64,000 bases of DNA from JBFMHP01 sp040752855 (GTDB lineage Bacteria > Pseudomonadota > Gammaproteobacteria > RBG-16-57-12), in the NCBI GenBank assembly GCA_040752855.1, contig JBFMHP010000025.1, positions 89,627-153,626 of the forward strand. Reading direction: 5' to 3'. A program made the translations under genes and the position numbers. The notes below the pieces were generated by a model that was given only the letters and a program-made list of their open reading frames with translations, did not search any database and had not been told where the DNA came from. Shown here in pieces: positions 26,625 to 34,847 of the stretch. Position 1 is the first letter of the stretch. The number at the start of each line of letters is the position of its first letter.

Positions 26625-27749
26625 ATGATCACAACCCTCGATCATCACTTCATGGCCCAAGCCCTGCGTCTCGCAGGCAGCAGCCTGTATAGTCCGCACC
26701 CCAATCCGCGTGTCGGCTGCGTGCTGGTGCGCGAAGGTGAGATCGTCGGCAGCGGCTGGCATGCCTACGCCGGCGGGCCGCATGCCGAGGTCTATGCGCT
26801 GGAAGAGGCGGGAGAACGCGCGGCAGGCGCGACGGCCTACGTCACGCTGGAACCTTGTTCGCATCACGGCCGCACGCCGCCGTGCGCCGATGCCTTGATC
26901 AAGTCAGGGATCGCGCGCGTGGTGGCGGCGATGCAAGATCCCAATCCCAAGGTGGCGGGCAGGGGCTTGGCGCGCCTGCAAGCCGCCGGGATTGCCGTCG
27001 ATAGTGGTCTGATGCAGAGCGATGCCGAGGCACTCAACCGCGGTTTCATCAAACGCATGCGCACCGGGCTGCCCTGGGTGCGCTGCAAGCTGGCGATGAG
27101 CCTCGATGGGCGTACCGCCATGGCCAGCGGCGAAAGCCAATGGATCACCGGACGCGATGCGCGCCGCGATGTGCAGCGACTGCGCATGGGCTGCGCTGCG
27201 GTGCTGACGGGCATCGGCACGGTGCTGCAGGACGATCCGAGCCTCACGGTGCGTGCGGCGGAATTTGAGCTGGAAGCCCCGCGCTGGCCGCAGCAGGCGC
27301 GCCAGCCGACGCGTGTGATCCTCGATCCCGACTTGAAGACACCACCCCAGGCCAAACTGCTCCAGCAGGACGGTCTCACCCTGATCTTTACCGCGACGAC
27401 CAACGAAACATCAGCGCGACCCTTGCGCGAGGCCGGTGCGCAAATCATCGAAGTCCCGGCCACAGGCAGCGGCCTCGATCTGCCCGCCGTGGTGCGCGAA
27501 CTAGGCCAACGCGAGATCAACGAGGTCCTGGTCGAAGCCGGCGCCACGCTCAGTGGCGCGCTACACGCGGCGGGACTGATCGATGAACTCATCATCTACC
27601 TGGCCCCGGTGCTGCTGGGCGATGGTGCGCGCGGTTTATTGCATCTCCCGGGGCTCGACACCATGGCCCAACGCAGCGCCTTGCAGATCGCCGACATCCG
27701 TAAAATCGGCGCCGACTGGCGCATTACGGCCCATCCTGTGCGAAAATAA
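26625..27749 (+). CDS. ribD: Bifunctional riboflavin deaminase/reductase RibD
   Basis: RibD performs the second and third steps of riboflavin synthesis: deamination of the pyrimidine, then reduction of the ribosyl chain. It has 374 residues. The deaminase domain (about 1-145) has zinc ligands in GGPHAEVYALEEAG and LEPCSHHGRTPPC. The reductase domain (about 150-370) starts at VRCKLAMSLDGRTAMASGESQWITG. It leads the rib cluster; no FMN riboswitch is visible upstream, where the gap is filled by repeats. Confidence 0.97.
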   Translation: MITTLDHHFMAQALRLAGSSLYSPHPNPRVGCVLVREGEIVGSGWHAYAGGPHAEVYALEEAGERAAGATAYVTLEPCSHHGRTPPCADALIKSGIARVVAAMQDPNPKVAGRGLARLQAAGIAVDSGLMQSDAEALNRGFIKRMRTGLPWVRCKLAMSLDGRTAMASGESQWITGRDARRDVQRLRMGCAAVLTGIGTVLQDDPSLTVRAAEFELEAPRWPQQARQPTRVILDPDLKTPPQAKLLQQDGLTLIFTATTNETSARPLREAGAQIIEVPATGSGLDLPAVVRELGQREINEVLVEAGATLSGALHAAGLIDELIIYLAPVLLGDGARGLLHLPGLDTMAQRSALQIADIRKIGADWRITAHPVRK

Positions 27750-27774
27750 GCGCAATCCAATAAAGCTCTGAGCC

Positions 27775-28434
27775 ATGTTCACCGGAATCATACAAGCCAT
27801 CGGCGCCATCAGCGCGATCGAACACAAGGGCAGCGACACGCGCCTGCGCATCCACACCGGCAAGCTCCCGCTGGATGATGTGAGACTGGGCGACAGCATC
27901 GCCGTCAATGGCGTGTGCCTGACTGCCGTTGCCTTGCCGGGTGACGGCTTCGTTGCCGACGTCTCGGGTGAAACGCTTGCGCGCACCACACTCAAGTCAT
28001 TGAAGACCGGTTCATCCGTCAATCTGGAGAAGGCGCTGACACCGACCACCCGCCTGGGCGGGCATTTGGTCAGCGGTCACGTCGACGGCGTGGGCAAGAT
28101 CGTCTCACGCCAAGAGGCCGGGCGTTCGGTGCAGTTTCGCATCCAGGCCCCCGCGGTGCTGGCGAAATACATCGCCGAGAAGGGCTCGATCTGCGTCGAC
28201 GGCATCAGCCTCACGGTCAATAGTGTCGATGGCGCGGTGTTTGATCTGAACATCGTGCCGCACACGCTCACCGAGACGACGATGAGCGACTACCAGATCG
28301 GCACCGAGGTCAATCTGGAAGTGGATCTGATCGCCCGATATCTGGAGCGGCTGCTGCTGGGCGAGAAGGCGGCGGAGCCGGGCGCGCGCGGGATTTCCAT
28401 GGCCTTTCTGGCCGAACACGGCTTTGTCAAATAA
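27775..28434 (+). CDS. ribE: Riboflavin synthase alpha chain
   Basis: This enzyme dismutates two 6,7-dimethyl-8-ribityllumazine molecules into riboflavin and a pyrimidinedione. The 219-residue chain is two similar lumazine-binding barrels: MFTGIIQAIG with GDSIAVNGVCLTAV (first) and GHLVSGHVDGVG with GSICVDGISLTVN (second). E. coli calls this gene ribC; many genomes call it ribE. Its stop overlaps the next start by one base (TAATG). Confidence 0.96.
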   Translation: MFTGIIQAIGAISAIEHKGSDTRLRIHTGKLPLDDVRLGDSIAVNGVCLTAVALPGDGFVADVSGETLARTTLKSLKTGSSVNLEKALTPTTRLGGHLVSGHVDGVGKIVSRQEAGRSVQFRIQAPAVLAKYIAEKGSICVDGISLTVNSVDGAVFDLNIVPHTLTETTMSDYQIGTEVNLEVDLIARYLERLLLGEKAAEPGARGISMAFLAEHGFVK

Positions 28435-29537
28435 TGGCGCTCAACAGCATTGAAGAAATCCTCGCCGATCTTCGTCAGGGCAAGATGGTCATCCTGATGG
28501 ATGACGAAGATCGCGAAAACGAAGGCGACCTGGTCATGGCCGCCGAGTGCGTGCGCGCGGAAGACATCAATTTCATGGCGCGTTACGGTCGCGGCTTGAT
28601 CTGTCTCACGCTCACAAAAGAGCGCTGCCAGCAGCTGCGCCTGCCGCTGATGGTGAGCGACACCAATGCCAAGCACTCGACCAACTTCACCGTGTCGATC
28701 GAGGCGGCCGAAGGCGTGACCACCGGGATCTCCGCCGCCGATCGCGCCGTTACCGTGCGTGCGGCCGTGGCACCGGAGGCCAAGCCGGAAGACTTGGTGC
28801 AACCCGGCCACATCTTTCCCTTGATGGCCCAGCCGGGCGGGGTGCTGACCCGCGCCGGACACACCGAGGCCGGGTGTGATCTCGCGCGCCTGGCCGGATT
28901 TCAACCGGCGTCGGTGATCGTCGAGATCCTCAACGATGACGGCACGATGGCGCGCCGCCCGGATCTCGAAATCTTCGCCCAGCAGCACGCTATCAAGATC
29001 GGCACCATCGCCGACCTGATCGAATACCGCTTGGCGAATGAGAAGACCATCGAACGCATCGCCGAGTGCAAGCTGCACAATGAATTCGGCGCGTTTCGCA
29101 TGATCACCTACGAGGACCAGGTCTTCAAACATTTGCATTACGCGCTGATGCTCGGCAATGTGGCGCCGGAACAGCCCACGCTGGTGCGGGTGCAGGCGCA
29201 CAATTTTCTGCGCGACCTGCTCGGCCATCCGCTGGAAGAGGGCATGCCCTTACGCCATGCGATGCAGCGCGTCGCAGCCGAGGGCAGCGGCGTGATCGTG
29301 ATCCTGCACGGCGATGACAGCAACGCCGGCCTGGTGCGGCGCATCCGCAACCACCAGTTGCAGGACCAGGGCATCCACCTGCCGCGCCAGGAGCATGTGC
29401 AGGATCTGCGCAGCTACGGCTTCGGCGCACAGATCCTCGCCGATCTCGGGGTGTGCAGGCTCAAGGTGCTCGGTGCGCCGAAGAAAACCCATGGCATTTC
29501 AGGTTTCGGCCTGGAGGTCGTTGAATATACTAGCTGA
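28434..29537 (+). CDS. ribBX: RibBX: DHBP synthase with degenerate GTP cyclohydrolase II domain
   Basis: A 367-residue protein. The N-terminal domain (about 1-205) is an intact 3,4-dihydroxy-2-butanone 4-phosphate synthase: DDEDRENEGDLVMAAE holds the metal-binding acidic residues, and HTEAGCDLARLAG holds a conserved His and Cys. The C-terminal domain is GTP-cyclohydrolase-II-like but lacks the zinc-binding Cys residues: the segment from VRVQAHNFLRDLLGHP to AAEGSGVIVIL contains none. This matches the RibBX type of gammaproteobacteria, whose second domain has no cyclohydrolase activity. A separate ribA should therefore exist elsewhere. Confidence 0.92.
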   Translation: MALNSIEEILADLRQGKMVILMDDEDRENEGDLVMAAECVRAEDINFMARYGRGLICLTLTKERCQQLRLPLMVSDTNAKHSTNFTVSIEAAEGVTTGISAADRAVTVRAAVAPEAKPEDLVQPGHIFPLMAQPGGVLTRAGHTEAGCDLARLAGFQPASVIVEILNDDGTMARRPDLEIFAQQHAIKIGTIADLIEYRLANEKTIERIAECKLHNEFGAFRMITYEDQVFKHLHYALMLGNVAPEQPTLVRVQAHNFLRDLLGHPLEEGMPLRHAMQRVAAEGSGVIVILHGDDSNAGLVRRIRNHQLQDQGIHLPRQEHVQDLRSYGFGAQILADLGVCRLKVLGAPKKTHGISGFGLEVVEYTS

Positions 29538-29564
29538 TATACTAAGTAAAAAAGGAATCTCCGC

Positions 29565-30041
29565 ATGTCGAGCATCAAAACCTACGAAGGCGAACTGATC
29601 TTCCGCAATGCCAGCTTCGGTCTGCTGGTGTCGCGTTTCAATAGTTTTATTACCGAAAGCCTGCTTGCCGGCGCCGTCGATACCCTCAAGCGCCATGGCG
29701 CCGAAGACAAGGATCTGCACATCGTGCGAGTGCCTGGTGCCTATGAAATGCCACTAGCCGCACAGCGCATGGCGGCGTCCAAACGCTATGACGCCATCAT
29801 CGCGTTGGGCGCGGTGATCCGCGGCTCGACGCCGCACTTTGATTATGTGGCTGGTGAATGCACCAAGGGCCTGGCGATGGTCGGACAGCAGCACAACCTG
29901 CCGGTGGCCTTCGGCGTATTGACCGTTGACAGCATCGAACAGGCCATCGAACGCGCCGGCACCAAGGCCGGCAATAAGGGCGGTGAGGCCGCGCTGTCCG
30001 CGATCGAAATGGTGAATCTGTTGCGCAAACTGGAGCAATGA
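29565..30041 (+). CDS. ribH: 6,7-dimethyl-8-ribityllumazine synthase RibH
   Basis: Lumazine synthase condenses the RibD-pathway product with DHBP (from RibBX). It has 158 residues and forms a capsid-like or pentameric shell. Seen: FRNASFGLLVSRFNSFITESL, VPGAYEMPLAAQRMA, GAVIRGSTPHFDYV with the catalytic His, and GNKGGEAALSAIEM. The stop overlaps the nusB ATG (ATGA), the usual ribH-nusB coupling. Confidence 0.97.
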   Translation: MSSIKTYEGELIFRNASFGLLVSRFNSFITESLLAGAVDTLKRHGAEDKDLHIVRVPGAYEMPLAAQRMAASKRYDAIIALGAVIRGSTPHFDYVAGECTKGLAMVGQQHNLPVAFGVLTVDSIEQAIERAGTKAGNKGGEAALSAIEMVNLLRKLEQ

Positions 30042-30490
30042 ACATGAGCAGCTCGCGTCACAAGGCCCGGCAATGCGCCGTGCAGGCGTTGTACCAGTGG
30101 CAATTGACCGGCCAGGATGTCGCCGACATCGATCGCCAGTTCATCGAAGAGCACGACATGAAGGGCGTGAAGGTCGATTACTTTCAGGAGCTGCTGCATC
30201 AGGTGCTGCTGCATCTGCATGAACTCGATGATCACATGGCCCCGCTGCTCGATCGTCCGGTGCAGGAGGTCGATCCGGTCGAGCGCGCCATCCTGCGTCT
30301 TGGCATCTATGAATTGAAATTCCGCCTGGATGTGCCCTATCGCGTGGTGATCAACGAGGGCGTGGAGCTGGCTAAAACTTTTGGCGCCGAGCACGGGCAC
30401 AAATATGTCAACAGCATTCTCGATGGCGTGGCCCGCCAGGTGCGTACCGCCGAGATCGAAGCGGCGAAACAATCCAAGAACGCCAAGTAA
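30038..30490 (+). CDS. nusB: Transcription antitermination factor NusB
   Basis: NusB binds boxA RNA with S10/NusE and keeps RNA polymerase from stopping on rRNA operons. The 150-residue all-helical protein shows SSSRHKARQCAVQALYQWQLTG and the C-terminal YRVVINEGVELAKTFGAEHGHKYVNSILDGVA, the most conserved NusB segment. The start could be ATG 30038 or 30044; the first overlaps the ribH stop. Confidence 0.97.
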   Translation: MNMSSSRHKARQCAVQALYQWQLTGQDVADIDRQFIEEHDMKGVKVDYFQELLHQVLLHLHELDDHMAPLLDRPVQEVDPVERAILRLGIYELKFRLDVPYRVVINEGVELAKTFGAEHGHKYVNSILDGVARQVRTAEIEAAKQSKNAK

Positions 30491-30516
30491 GCGCCGCTGA
30501 CATTGCGCATCCAGCC

Positions 30517-31485
30517 ATGGCACGGTCCGAATTTTCCCTGATCGCATCGTATTTCTCCCGCCTTGGCGCCGCGCGCGACGATGTGCGCTTGGGCGTGGGG
30601 GATGATGCGGCCATCGTCACCGTAGCAGCCGGCTACGAACTCGCCATCGCCGTCGACACCATGGTCAGCGGTGTGCATTTTTTTCCTGACACCGATCCCT
30701 ATCTGATCGGTTACAAACTCCTCGCGGTCAATCTGAGCGACATGGCCGCCATGGGTGCTGAACCCAACTGGATGACCTTGGCGCTGACCGTGCCGCAGGC
30801 CGATGAGCACTGGCTTGAGGATTTCTCCAAAGGACTGGCGGACCTCGCGCTGGCGCATGGCGTGCAATTGATCGGCGGCGATACTACACGCGGCCCGCTG
30901 ACCCTGAGCCTGCAAATCCACGGCCTGGTTCCGCAAGGTACTGCGCTGATGCGCAAGGGGGCGCAGCCGGGTGATCTCATCTTCGTCACCGGCACGCTCG
31001 GCGATGCAGGGCTTGGGCTGAAGATCGCGCAAGGAGCATTGACGGTCAGCGGCGCCGAGCGCGATTATCTGCTCGGGCGATTGCATCGGCCCACGCCGCG
31101 GGTAGAACTCGGCATGGCGCTGCGCGCTGTCGCCACCAGCGCGATCGATGTCTCGGATGGGCTGCTGGCCGATCTAGGCCACATCCTGGAAGCGAGCGGC
31201 GTCGGCGCGCAAATCCAACTCGAACAACTGCCGCTCTCCAATGCCTATCGTAATGCGCAACCCGAAGTGGATTACAGCGCCGCGCTTGGCGGCGGCGATG
31301 ATTACGAACTCTGCTTCACCGCTCCCGCGCAGCAGCAACAGAACATCATCGAACGGGCACAAAAAACCAATACACCGATCACCTGCATTGGCACGATCAC
31401 ACCGGCGCCAGGCATTATCTGCCGACTGCACGGCAACACCTATCAGCCTAAGCTTAACGGCTACGATCATTTCGCCGAGACATGA
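30517..31485 (+). CDS. thiL: Thiamine-monophosphate kinase ThiL
   Basis: ThiL phosphorylates thiamine monophosphate to the active cofactor thiamine diphosphate. It has 322 residues in the AIRS-like fold. Seen: VGDDAAIV, VDTMVSGVHF, LSDMAAMGAEP, QLIGGDTTRGP (metal and ATP binding), IDVSDGLLADLGH, and GGDDYELCFT. It follows nusB after 26 bases and overlaps pgpA by four bases. Confidence 0.97.
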   Translation: MARSEFSLIASYFSRLGAARDDVRLGVGDDAAIVTVAAGYELAIAVDTMVSGVHFFPDTDPYLIGYKLLAVNLSDMAAMGAEPNWMTLALTVPQADEHWLEDFSKGLADLALAHGVQLIGGDTTRGPLTLSLQIHGLVPQGTALMRKGAQPGDLIFVTGTLGDAGLGLKIAQGALTVSGAERDYLLGRLHRPTPRVELGMALRAVATSAIDVSDGLLADLGHILEASGVGAQIQLEQLPLSNAYRNAQPEVDYSAALGGGDDYELCFTAPAQQQQNIIERAQKTNTPITCIGTITPAPGIICRLHGNTYQPKLNGYDHFAET

Positions 31486-31943
31486 GGATGCGATGGACCA
31501 ATCCCAGGCACGTCCTCGCCTTCGGTTTCGGCCTCGGCCTTAGCCCCAAGGCGCCGGGCACCTTCGGCACCTTGGCGGGCATTCCCTTCGTCCTCGCCTG
31601 TTGGCAATTGCCGCTGGCGCAGTATGTATTGATTACGCTCGCATTGGCGCTGCTCGGCATCTGGCTCTGCGGTCAAACCGCGCGTGATCTCGGCGTGCAC
31701 GATCATCCCGGCATCGTGTGGGATGAAATCGTCGGCTACATGATCACCATGACCGCCGCACCGCCCGGCTGGTTGTGGTTTGTGATCGGCTTCGTGTTGT
31801 TTCGTTTTTTCGACATCCTCAAACCCTGGCCGATCCGCTACCTTGATAAACACGTCCACGGCGGTTTCGGCATTATGATCGACGATGTACTCGCGGGAAT
31901 TTTTGCGGCCATCGTGTTGCAGTTGTTGGCGCACTGGCTCTGA
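31482..31943 (+). CDS. pgpA: Phosphatidylglycerophosphatase A
   Basis: PgpA removes phosphate from phosphatidylglycerophosphate to give phosphatidylglycerol in the inner membrane. It has 153 residues with several hydrophobic segments. Family motifs: FGFGLGLSPKAPGTFGTLAGIP at the N-terminus, HDHPGIVWDEIVGYMI in the centre, and FRFFDILKPWPIRYLD. It is the last gene of the nrdR-pgpA block (ATGA overlap with thiL) and converges on the MgtE-like gene. Confidence 0.96.
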   Translation: MRMRWTNPRHVLAFGFGLGLSPKAPGTFGTLAGIPFVLACWQLPLAQYVLITLALALLGIWLCGQTARDLGVHDHPGIVWDEIVGYMITMTAAPPGWLWFVIGFVLFRFFDILKPWPIRYLDKHVHGGFGIMIDDVLAGIFAAIVLQLLAHWL

Positions 31944-31995
31944 TGTTCACGCATGCTGTGATTGAGCGGATGCCAAGAACAAACATCGCTAAAGT

Positions 31996-33006
31996 CTAGA
32001 AAAGCAGGATGCTTGCCACTATGAAGTACACCATCAGGCTCAGAATATCCTGAACAATCGTCGCCAGTGGCCCACTGCCATATGCAGGATCGGTACCGAG
32101 TCGTTGCAGCAGCCACGGCAGCATCAAACCAATGGTGGAGGCCAGCGAGGCGGCGATGACCAAGGAAATAGAAACTGCGGCGGCGAGGCGGAAATCGCCA
32201 AAGACGATCCACACGACAGGCAGGATCAGGAGACCAAGTATCACGCCAATAATGCTCCCGGTGCGCATCTCGCCCCCCACCAACTGGCGCACGCTAAAAT
32301 GCGACAAGGACAATCCTCGTACAGCCACCGCTTCACTTTGAGTGCCGATGGCATCGGCCATGTAAACCAGACCGGGGACAAAGAAGGCGATGGCGACGTG
32401 GCGCGCGAGCTCTGCTTCAAAAGAAGAAACCAGGAGCGCCGTCAGCATGGTGCCGAGTAATCCGACGATCAGCCACGGCAGCCGATGACGCACCCGGCGC
32501 AGCGGGGGCGACTCAATAGCCTCGCGTGCCCCGCCGGTTTCGCGGCTGATGCCGGCCAAGCGGTGCAAATCCTCGACATGCTCGCGCCGCAGGATGTGCA
32601 ACAGTGCGTCGGGCGGGACAACGCCGAGCAATATGTTGTGATGATCAACGATGGCCACGGCATTTAACCTGTGATGCAACGCAATGGAGGCCACGCGTTC
32701 CTGATCGACATCCGCGTGCACGAGCGGCGGTTTTTTGCGCATGATCTCGCCGACCGCGACATCGGGCGGCGCCGCGAATAATTCGACGACTGGAAGCACG
32801 CCGATCAGTTGACCGCTTGTTTCGGTCACGCACACCAATTCGACGCATTCGTATGGCTGTCTCGATAAATTGGCGCGCACATCCGCCACGGTGTCCGATG
32901 GCAGTGCGCGGGGAACCGCGCCGACAAGATGATGCGCTGCGGTTTCGCTGAGGCGGCGGGCTTTGGCTGATGGTTTTGCGGTGGCGGGCACGTTGCGCAT
33001 CCTCAT
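31996..33006 (-). CDS. MgtE-like divalent cation transporter, short form
   Basis: A 336-residue protein with a pair of CBS domains (about 35-155; LVCVTETSGQLIGVLPVVEL and NAVAIVDHHNILLGVVPPDALL) and an MgtE-type membrane domain (about 185-336, around five segments). Classical MgtE is about 450 residues and starts with a magnesium-sensing helical domain; that domain is missing here. The pore motif usually written GNAGxQ appears as DAIGTQSEAVAVRGL. It is still probably a magnesium or other divalent cation channel, but gating and selectivity may differ. It is monocistronic. Confidence 0.8.
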   Translation of the reverse strand: MRMRNVPATAKPSAKARRLSETAAHHLVGAVPRALPSDTVADVRANLSRQPYECVELVCVTETSGQLIGVLPVVELFAAPPDVAVGEIMRKKPPLVHADVDQERVASIALHHRLNAVAIVDHHNILLGVVPPDALLHILRREHVEDLHRLAGISRETGGAREAIESPPLRRVRHRLPWLIVGLLGTMLTALLVSSFEAELARHVAIAFFVPGLVYMADAIGTQSEAVAVRGLSLSHFSVRQLVGGEMRTGSIIGVILGLLILPVVWIVFGDFRLAAAVSISLVIAASLASTIGLMLPWLLQRLGTDPAYGSGPLATIVQDILSLMVYFIVASILLF

Positions 33007-33269
33007 CTTATTCAGAGCTCAGTAAGCAAAAACCGTGTTTTTGCATTCCTTTATTTTAAGGACTGGTTGTTTTTGCTCGGATGCGGGGTGTACCCGAACA
33101 ATGAACAAGTCTCTGTCATCACTGCGATCGAGGATACCAATGCTTTCACGCAAAGCATAGCCCACTGGCGGGTGGTCCGGCGTACCTTGCCGCAGGCAGT
33201 GCGTAACAATTATTTAAGTTCTGTGTGCTAATCTTAATTTAAGACAGTCATGACTCATGAGGAGGATGA

Positions 33270-33755
33270 ATGGCCCGCTTTCATTGGTCTACTGCAGCTG
33301 TGGCTATCCTGATGTGCTTAGCCGGGACGCCGGCCGCGCATGCCGACTCCGATGTCTCGATCGGATTCTATGTCGACATTCCGGCCGTCATGTACCCAGC
33401 ACCGCCCCCGATGGTGTGGTATCCAGAGCTGGGTGTCTATATCGCGCTGGGCTCGCCGCATCGACTGTTTTTCTATATGGGCGATTATTTTCGGTTCTAC
33501 AACGATGACTGGTATATCGCTTACGGCTATGGCGGTCCCTGGCGCAGGATCGATCGGCATCGGCTGCCGCCCCACCTCAGGGACTACAGGGACAGGGACT
33601 GGGAAAAATATCAGCACGAGGCCGAAAGGCACTATCGTCGCGGCTATGGCAATGAGCATCCTCCGTTCCCCGCGTGGCGTGAACGTGGTTGGGATGAGCG
33701 CCACGATCATGACTGGAGGCGCGAGCGCGGCCGCGGGCATGATTACGATGATTGA
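33270..33755 (+). CDS. Secreted aromatic- and Arg/His-rich protein, unknown
   Basis: A 161-residue exported protein. The signal peptide ends near residue 25 (TPAAHADS). The mature part is rich in Tyr, Trp, Phe and Pro (for example PPPMVWYPELGVY, YFRFYNDDWYIAYGYGGPW), and the last 70 residues are very rich in Arg, Asp, His and Glu (RDYRDRDWEKYQHEAERHYRR, then the HDHDWRRERGRGHDYDD end). This layout resembles small periplasmic proteins of unknown role that may bind metals or envelope polymers. A GGAGG ribosome site precedes the ATG. No domain recognised. Confidence 0.65.
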   Translation: MARFHWSTAAVAILMCLAGTPAAHADSDVSIGFYVDIPAVMYPAPPPMVWYPELGVYIALGSPHRLFFYMGDYFRFYNDDWYIAYGYGGPWRRIDRHRLPPHLRDYRDRDWEKYQHEAERHYRRGYGNEHPPFPAWRERGWDERHDHDWRRERGRGHDYDD

Positions 33756-33857
33756 ATTAAAGCGTGCCGGGTGCAGTTCAACTCGAGTCAAGCGTCGATG
33801 TTACATGGTTCAATGGTTGCTTCGCGCTGATGCCATTCTAGTGAGCAAAGAGCGGAG

Positions 33858-33911
33858 TAGAGGCAGGTCCCTCCGTCGCATATGAGCGGAGTCGGCTGAG
33901 ACCTGCTTCTA
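33858..33911. repeat. Cruciform-type inverted repeat
   Basis: TAGAGGCAGGTC (33858-33869) pairs with GACCTGCTTCTA (33900-33911) with one G-T pair. Inside it, CTCCG...CGGAG makes a second stem. No run of T follows. It lies 100 bases after the secreted protein and could act as a weak terminator or be another dispersed repeat. Confidence 0.5.
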
Positions 33912-33925
33912 TTTCTGGTGCAATT

Positions 33926-33946
33926 CCCTCTCCCTCAGGGAGAGGG
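33926..33946. repeat. CCCTCTCC...GGAGAGGG palindrome
   Basis: CCCTCTCCCTCAGGGAGAGGG is a single copy of the same palindrome family found twice before purL and once before ribD, again followed by a GGTGAGGGG tail. It lies between the secreted protein and the converging methyltransferase gene. Confidence 0.6.
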
Positions 33947-33974
33947 TCACGGTGAGGGGAGATAATAATTGTTT

Positions 33975-34826
33975 TTAGCCCCAGATCATCCTTCCCCCTG
34001 AGCGAGAAGGGAGGTGTTTAGGTTTGCTGGCCACGAAATTCACGGCATGCACAAACAAGTCTTTGGCGACCTTCGCTTCCGCTGAGGTGTTGTAGAAACA
34101 ATTGAATCGTTTCACCACCTTGCCATTTTCGAAACCCGTCTGTGCGGCGAGGGTGTAGAGCTCCGGTTCGACCAGCGCGCCACCGACGCATGCCGCCCAC
34201 AGCACTGGGTTGTTGCGCGCCTCCAGCGTCAATTCGCGTTGTACGACGACATCGGCCAGGAACAGATGACCGCCGGGTTTGAGTACGCGATAGATCTCGC
34301 GAAACACGCGCACCTTGTCCGGCGCGAGGTTGACGACGCCGTTGGAGATCACCACGTCCACACTGGCGTCATCCACCGGAAGCTCTTCATACACTCCGTC
34401 GCGGATATCCACCCTGTCGGACAACCCCGCGTGGCGTGCCGCCTGGTGCGCGACCTGACGCATGCCGGGCGTTAAGTCCACACCGATGGCCGTACCGGTG
34501 GGACCGACGCGCCGCGCCGCCAGCAGCAGATCCATGCCGGCGCCACAGGCGTGATCCAGCACCGTCTGACCGGGACAGATGGCGCCCAATGTCGGATCGG
34601 CATCGCCGATCAGGATCGGGTTACCGACGCCGGCAAAACGCGCCGCACACTCGCGTGGCAGCTGCCGGAGTTCCTCACGGTCGTAATCCAAAAACTGCAC
34701 GGCATAATCCGCTCCGCGATGAAAGTGGAAGTCACCCTCCGGGTGTTGGGCAACCTGTTCATAGGTTGCCCGCACCTGATCGCGGAGAAATGCCGTATCG
34801 AACGTACTGGGACATGTAAGGGCCAT
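33975..34826 (-). CDS. SAM-dependent methyltransferase (ArsM-like)
   Basis: A 283-residue class I methyltransferase. SAM-binding motif I is VLDHACGAGMDLLLAARR (about 90-107), the acidic residue after strand 2 is in IGVDLTPGM, and motif IV is DVVISNGVVNLAPDK. The opening (FHFHRGADYAVQFLDYD) and the later AACVGGALVEPELY resemble arsenite methyltransferase ArsM. Several Cys residues could bind a metalloid (in PRECAARF, AACVGGAL, RFNCFYN), but the usual ArsM Cys set is not clearly complete. It starts 21 bases after the diiron gene and very likely shares its TetR-controlled transcript. Confidence 0.75.
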   Translation of the reverse strand: MALTCPSTFDTAFLRDQVRATYEQVAQHPEGDFHFHRGADYAVQFLDYDREELRQLPRECAARFAGVGNPILIGDADPTLGAICPGQTVLDHACGAGMDLLLAARRVGPTGTAIGVDLTPGMRQVAHQAARHAGLSDRVDIRDGVYEELPVDDASVDVVISNGVVNLAPDKVRVFREIYRVLKPGGHLFLADVVVQRELTLEARNNPVLWAACVGGALVEPELYTLAAQTGFENGKVVKRFNCFYNTSAEAKVAKDLFVHAVNFVASKPKHLPSRSGGRMIWG

Positions 34827-34847
34827 GACACTTCTCCTTAGTCGCTG

